Source: Candidatus Hydrogenedentota bacterium
GTDB lineage: Bacteria; Hydrogenedentota; Hydrogenedentia; Hydrogenedentiales; CAITNO01
Direction: 5' to 3'
Assembly (NCBI GenBank): GCA_903922535.1
Contig: CAIXUF010000895.1
Location: 1-6,273 of the forward strand
DNA: 6,273 nucleotides
Part shown: in pieces, positions 3,567 to 6,273 of the stretch
How the letters are laid out: every line of letters begins with the position of its first letter
Numbering within the stretch: the stretch's first letter is position 1
Notes under the pieces: model-generated
What the model saw: only the letters and a program-made list of their open reading frames with translations
Databases searched by the model: none
Told to the model about the DNA's origin: nothing
Program-made: the position numbers and the translations under genes

Positions 3567-6273
3567 CTATTCTTCGGAAATGATGCGGAACCCGACGTTG
3601 TAGACCGGCTGATACGTTCTGTATGCTAGGCGATACGCGGAACGGGCCTGTGCGGGGCGGTCGTGCCAGGAACCGCCTCGGACAACCTTGCTTTCCGTGG
3701 ATGATCCGCCATTCCGCCCGTCGTTGTCGGAATAGGGATAGGGCTTATAGTCGCTGCGCGTCCATTCACCCACATTGCCGGTCATGTCGTGGAGTCCCCA
3801 TGCATTGGGCTTGTACAGTCCGGTGCCGTCGGACAGGAAGCCCCCGTCGTTGAAGCGGGCGTCTTTGGGAATCCAGTCGTCGTACTTGCTCGCGGCGGTC
3901 CAGGGTTCGCGCTCCTTCTTGTACGTGTGGCAGACGAACTCGCTGAGTTTGGCGTCGGCGAGATTGGCGTAGGGCGACCAGTCCGTGTTGAGATCGCCGT
4001 AGAAGAAGGGCGTGTCGGTCCCGGCGCGGCAGGCATACTCCCATTGCGCCTCCGTGGGCAGGGTGACAGGACCGCCTGTCTTGGCGCTCAACCATGCGCA
4101 GAAAGCCATCGCGTCGTTCCAGGAAACGCGCACCACAGGCTGGTCGGGGCCGTTCACATAAAAACCGCGCACGCCGAACTGCATCGAGAACTTGGACTCA
4201 ACAGCGCTGTCGTGTTTCGGGTCGAAACAGGCAAACTGTGCGTTGGTGATCTCGCAGGTACCCATCCAGAAGGGCTTGGCGACGTGCACCGCGTGGGCCG
4301 GACTTTCATCCGCCAACCCGACGGCGTCGCCCATGACGAAGTCGCCCGCCGGGATGCGCACAAGATACAGCGTGTTCCCGTTGCCCAGGTCGATTGTCCT
4401 CTCGGAAGTCCCCGCCGCTTCTTGGCGCCGCTTCGCCTCATCGGCCGAAAAGGGCCAGCCGGCACACTTGACCGGCGGCTGCGCGACCGCGGATTGCTCG
4501 GGGATGACGGGCTCGACCGGCGCGGCAGGCGCATTCACAATGGCCTCGGGATCAACGTCCATGCCCGCGTACTTCTTGAGCAGTGCGCGCCGCCGCGCGG
4601 CGGGGGACTCGACGCGCTCTTTTCCCGCAAGCTCCGTCCAGGTGCCCTGGAACGGGGCGTTGAAATCAATCCACGTGATCAACCGGTCCCACGCCTCGTC
4701 GTCCAGTTTCACGTTGTGGTGGCCCTTGCGCAGCATCTGCACCAGTTCGGTGGAATCGGCGTGGAACTCCATGGGCGTCAGCATGTGATAGTCGCTTTCC
4801 AGCCCCGGCCGCCGCACGAAGCGGTGCAGGTTCGCGTAGGACTGGGAGAAATGCGCGGCGTCCACGCCGCCGTTGTGAAACACGCTGGTGTAGTCGGTGA
4901 TGTGCGTGCGGTCCTTCAGGTTGGGAATGGCGGGGTTGCCGTTGTGGCATCCAACACAGTACTTGTCGAGCACGGGCTGCAATTCGCGGTCGTAGTTGTA
5001 GCCGCGCGCCGGTCCGTGCCAGGGCGTGATGTCGGAAGGCTCGCGGCGGAAGGCGGTCGTTTGCCGCTGCTGTGGCGCGGAATTCTGGCTCTCATGGCAG
5101 CCGACGCAGGAGACGACCTCGCCGCGCATGCCCGTGAACCAGCTTCGCATAAGTTGCAGTGCCTTCCCCTCCTTGTCCAGCGGTTGCACCGAGATGGGCG
5201 TGTTCGCCGGCACGCGGAAGTACGCCGAGCCGTCCCCCTCCACCGGAACGGTTCCCAGCGTGCGTCGCATGTCCCACGGCCCTTCCATGCCCACGACGGC
5301 CTGCGGCCCGCCCATGCCGGGGTAGAGGAAGTGGTAGGTGAACAGGCGCAGCGACTTGACCTCGCCGCGCGGTATGCCGCGCAGGCCACCGCCCGCGTAA
5401 ACATCCGACATATAGACGAGCGCGTCGTCGCGATCCGGTTTTGTGACATCCGGAATCACCGGCGACCGCGGCGTTTTGTGCAACGGCACCGGCTCAAACA
5501 GGGCATAGCCGGGTTCTTCCCGGAGCAGCAGCATGTTGTCGAAGACATCGACGAGGTAGAGCCCCCACAACGCGTCGGGTGTGGGCTTGCACGACACCAG
5601 AAAGTACTTGTCGCTGAGCGGATAAGGGTGCAGGAACTTTGGCCACGAGGCATCGACGAGGTTGTCGGCAATCAACGGGGAGTCATAGCGCTGATCGGCG
5701 CCCCATTCGATCTTTTTGCCCCAGCCGGGGATGCGCTGCACGGCGCCCTCGCATTCGCGCCGCCCGCGGGTAACGTCAAAGAGCACCAGTTCGCCCATGC
5801 GGGGCACGCCATGGTGGCCGGTCACGATGCCGACAAACTCGTTCGGGTGTTCCGGGATGGGCCGCGCGTAGAACAGCGCGTTGGGCCAGTAGGAATTGCT
5901 CCCGTAATACTCCATCTGCCCGGTGCCGTCCGGGTTCATGTGGAACAGCACGCGGTCGTGCGTGTGCGGCGTGTCCGTGTACTCCCAGCGCAGATAGAGC
6001 ACGCGGCCGTTGGGCAGCACCGTGGGGCACCAGTTGTGCTCCTGGTCGAAACAAAGCTGGTGCATGTTCGCGCCGTCCGCGTCCATGCGAAACAGGTTTG
6101 CGCAGCGGGTGGACCCGTTCACGCAGGGCACGGCTGTGAAATAGGCCGTGGAACAAAACATGACCCGCCCGTCGGGCAGATAGCAGGGATCATAATTGTC
6201 CACATCCGGGTCGTCGCCGCGCGTGACTTGCCGCAGTCCCGAGCCGTCGGCGCCAATCTCGAAGATTTGCCAC
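3567..6273 (-). CDS. Hydrazine-synthase-alpha-like di-heme cytochrome c fused to a SUMF1/FGE-like domain (N-terminus beyond window)
   Basis: 901 residues are visible, entering from the right edge at TGG 6272; the frame is open to the edge, so the GTG at 6203 is an internal codon, not the start. Residues about 1-150 have PD40/TolB-like propeller strands (YLPDGRVMF, VLPNGRVLYLRWEY, HMNPDGTGQ). The middle section resembles the hydrazine synthase alpha family and carries two c-type heme sites, CVGCH 389-393 (nt 5108-5094) and CVGCH 439-443 (nt 4958-4944). A region with KGHHNVKLDDEAWDRLITWI follows, as in that family. After a Pro/Ala-rich linker, residues about 630-901 form a formylglycine-generating-enzyme-like domain (IPAGDFVMGD, LPTEAQWEYACRAG, NAWGLHDMTGNVGEW, VVRGGSW, GFRI). 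The catalytic cysteines of true FGE are missing. Covalent heme implies an exported protein. Its reaction is unknown; true hydrazine synthesis is unlikely, as the other subunits are not visible here and the heme-ligand tyrosine is not conserved. Confidence 0.85.
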   Translation of the reverse strand, partial: WQIFEIGADGSGLRQVTRGDDPDVDNYDPCYLPDGRVMFCSTAYFTAVPCVNGSTRCANLFRMDADGANMHQLCFDQEHNWCPTVLPNGRVLYLRWEYTDTPHTHDRVLFHMNPDGTGQMEYYGSNSYWPNALFYARPIPEHPNEFVGIVTGHHGVPRMGELVLFDVTRGRRECEGAVQRIPGWGKKIEWGADQRYDSPLIADNLVDASWPKFLHPYPLSDKYFLVSCKPTPDALWGLYLVDVFDNMLLLREEPGYALFEPVPLHKTPRSPVIPDVTKPDRDDALVYMSDVYAGGGLRGIPRGEVKSLRLFTYHFLYPGMGGPQAVVGMEGPWDMRRTLGTVPVEGDGSAYFRVPANTPISVQPLDKEGKALQLMRSWFTGMRGEVVSCVGCHESQNSAPQQRQTTAFRREPSDITPWHGPARGYNYDRELQPVLDKYCVGCHNGNPAIPNLKDRTHITDYTSVFHNGGVDAAHFSQSYANLHRFVRRPGLESDYHMLTPMEFHADSTELVQMLRKGHHNVKLDDEAWDRLITWIDFNAPFQGTWTELAGKERVESPAARRRALLKKYAGMDVDPEAIVNAPAAPVEPVIPEQSAVAQPPVKCAGWPFSADEAKRRQEAAGTSERTIDLGNGNTLYLVRIPAGDFVMGDAVGLADESPAHAVHVAKPFWMGTCEITNAQFACFDPKHDSAVESKFSMQFGVRGFYVNGPDQPVVRVSWNDAMAFCAWLSAKTGGPVTLPTEAQWEYACRAGTDTPFFYGDLNTDWSPYANLADAKLSEFVCHTYKKEREPWTAASKYDDWIPKDARFNDGGFLSDGTGLYKPNAWGLHDMTGNVGEWTRSDYKPYPYSDNDGRNGGSSTESKVVRGGSWHDRPAQARSAYRLAYRTYQPVYNVGFRIISEE

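Noticed and set aside
6201..6203. GTG as the start of the heme/SUMF1 protein
   Set aside because: The frame continues to the window edge with family-like sequence (FEIGADGSGLRQVTRG), so the true start lies outside.

Overview
The window looks like part of a G+C-rich bacterial chromosome from the Planctomycetota / Lentisphaerota / Hydrogenedentota type of lineage. That guess rests on protein content: a secreted Asp-box sialidase-family protein, an NPCBM-bearing alpha-galactosidase-like hydrolase, and a large di-heme protein resembling hydrazine synthase alpha and fused to a formylglycine-generating-enzyme-like (SUMF1) domain. All three genes lie on the minus strand, so transcription runs from high to low coordinates. 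Codons are strongly G/C-ending. No RNA genes, CRISPR arrays or transposase genes were seen.

Layout in transcription order. (1) 6273-3567: a long ORF open at the right edge, with a PD40/beta-propeller-like start, a middle domain with two CVGCH heme sites, a proline-rich linker and a SUMF1 domain. (2) 3566-3137: a 430-bp non-coding spacer with a possible terminator hairpin, a short direct repeat, a 14-bp-stem inverted repeat and the promoter of the next gene. (3) 3136-1895: a complete 413-residue exported Asp-box protein. (4) 1894-1624: a 271-bp spacer with a long 33-bp-arm inverted repeat of the widely dispersed CGTCATTGCGAGC... type, then the next promoter. (5) 1623-1: the first 541 residues of an exported NPCBM plus GH36-like alpha-galactosidase, cut by the left edge just after WFEPERV.

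The two hydrolase genes share an ungapped block covering a -35-like box, 17-bp spacer, TGA-TAMTAT -10 box, leader, AGGAGG ribosome-binding site, GTG start and the first part of the signal peptide, although their mature proteins are unrelated. This suggests a duplicated or recombined promoter-plus-secretion-signal cassette and is the most distinctive observation here. Functionally, the window suggests exported breakdown of complex glycans (alpha-galactosides, possibly sialylated or similar sugars) next to a periplasmic heme protein of unknown reaction. The link between them is only proximity.
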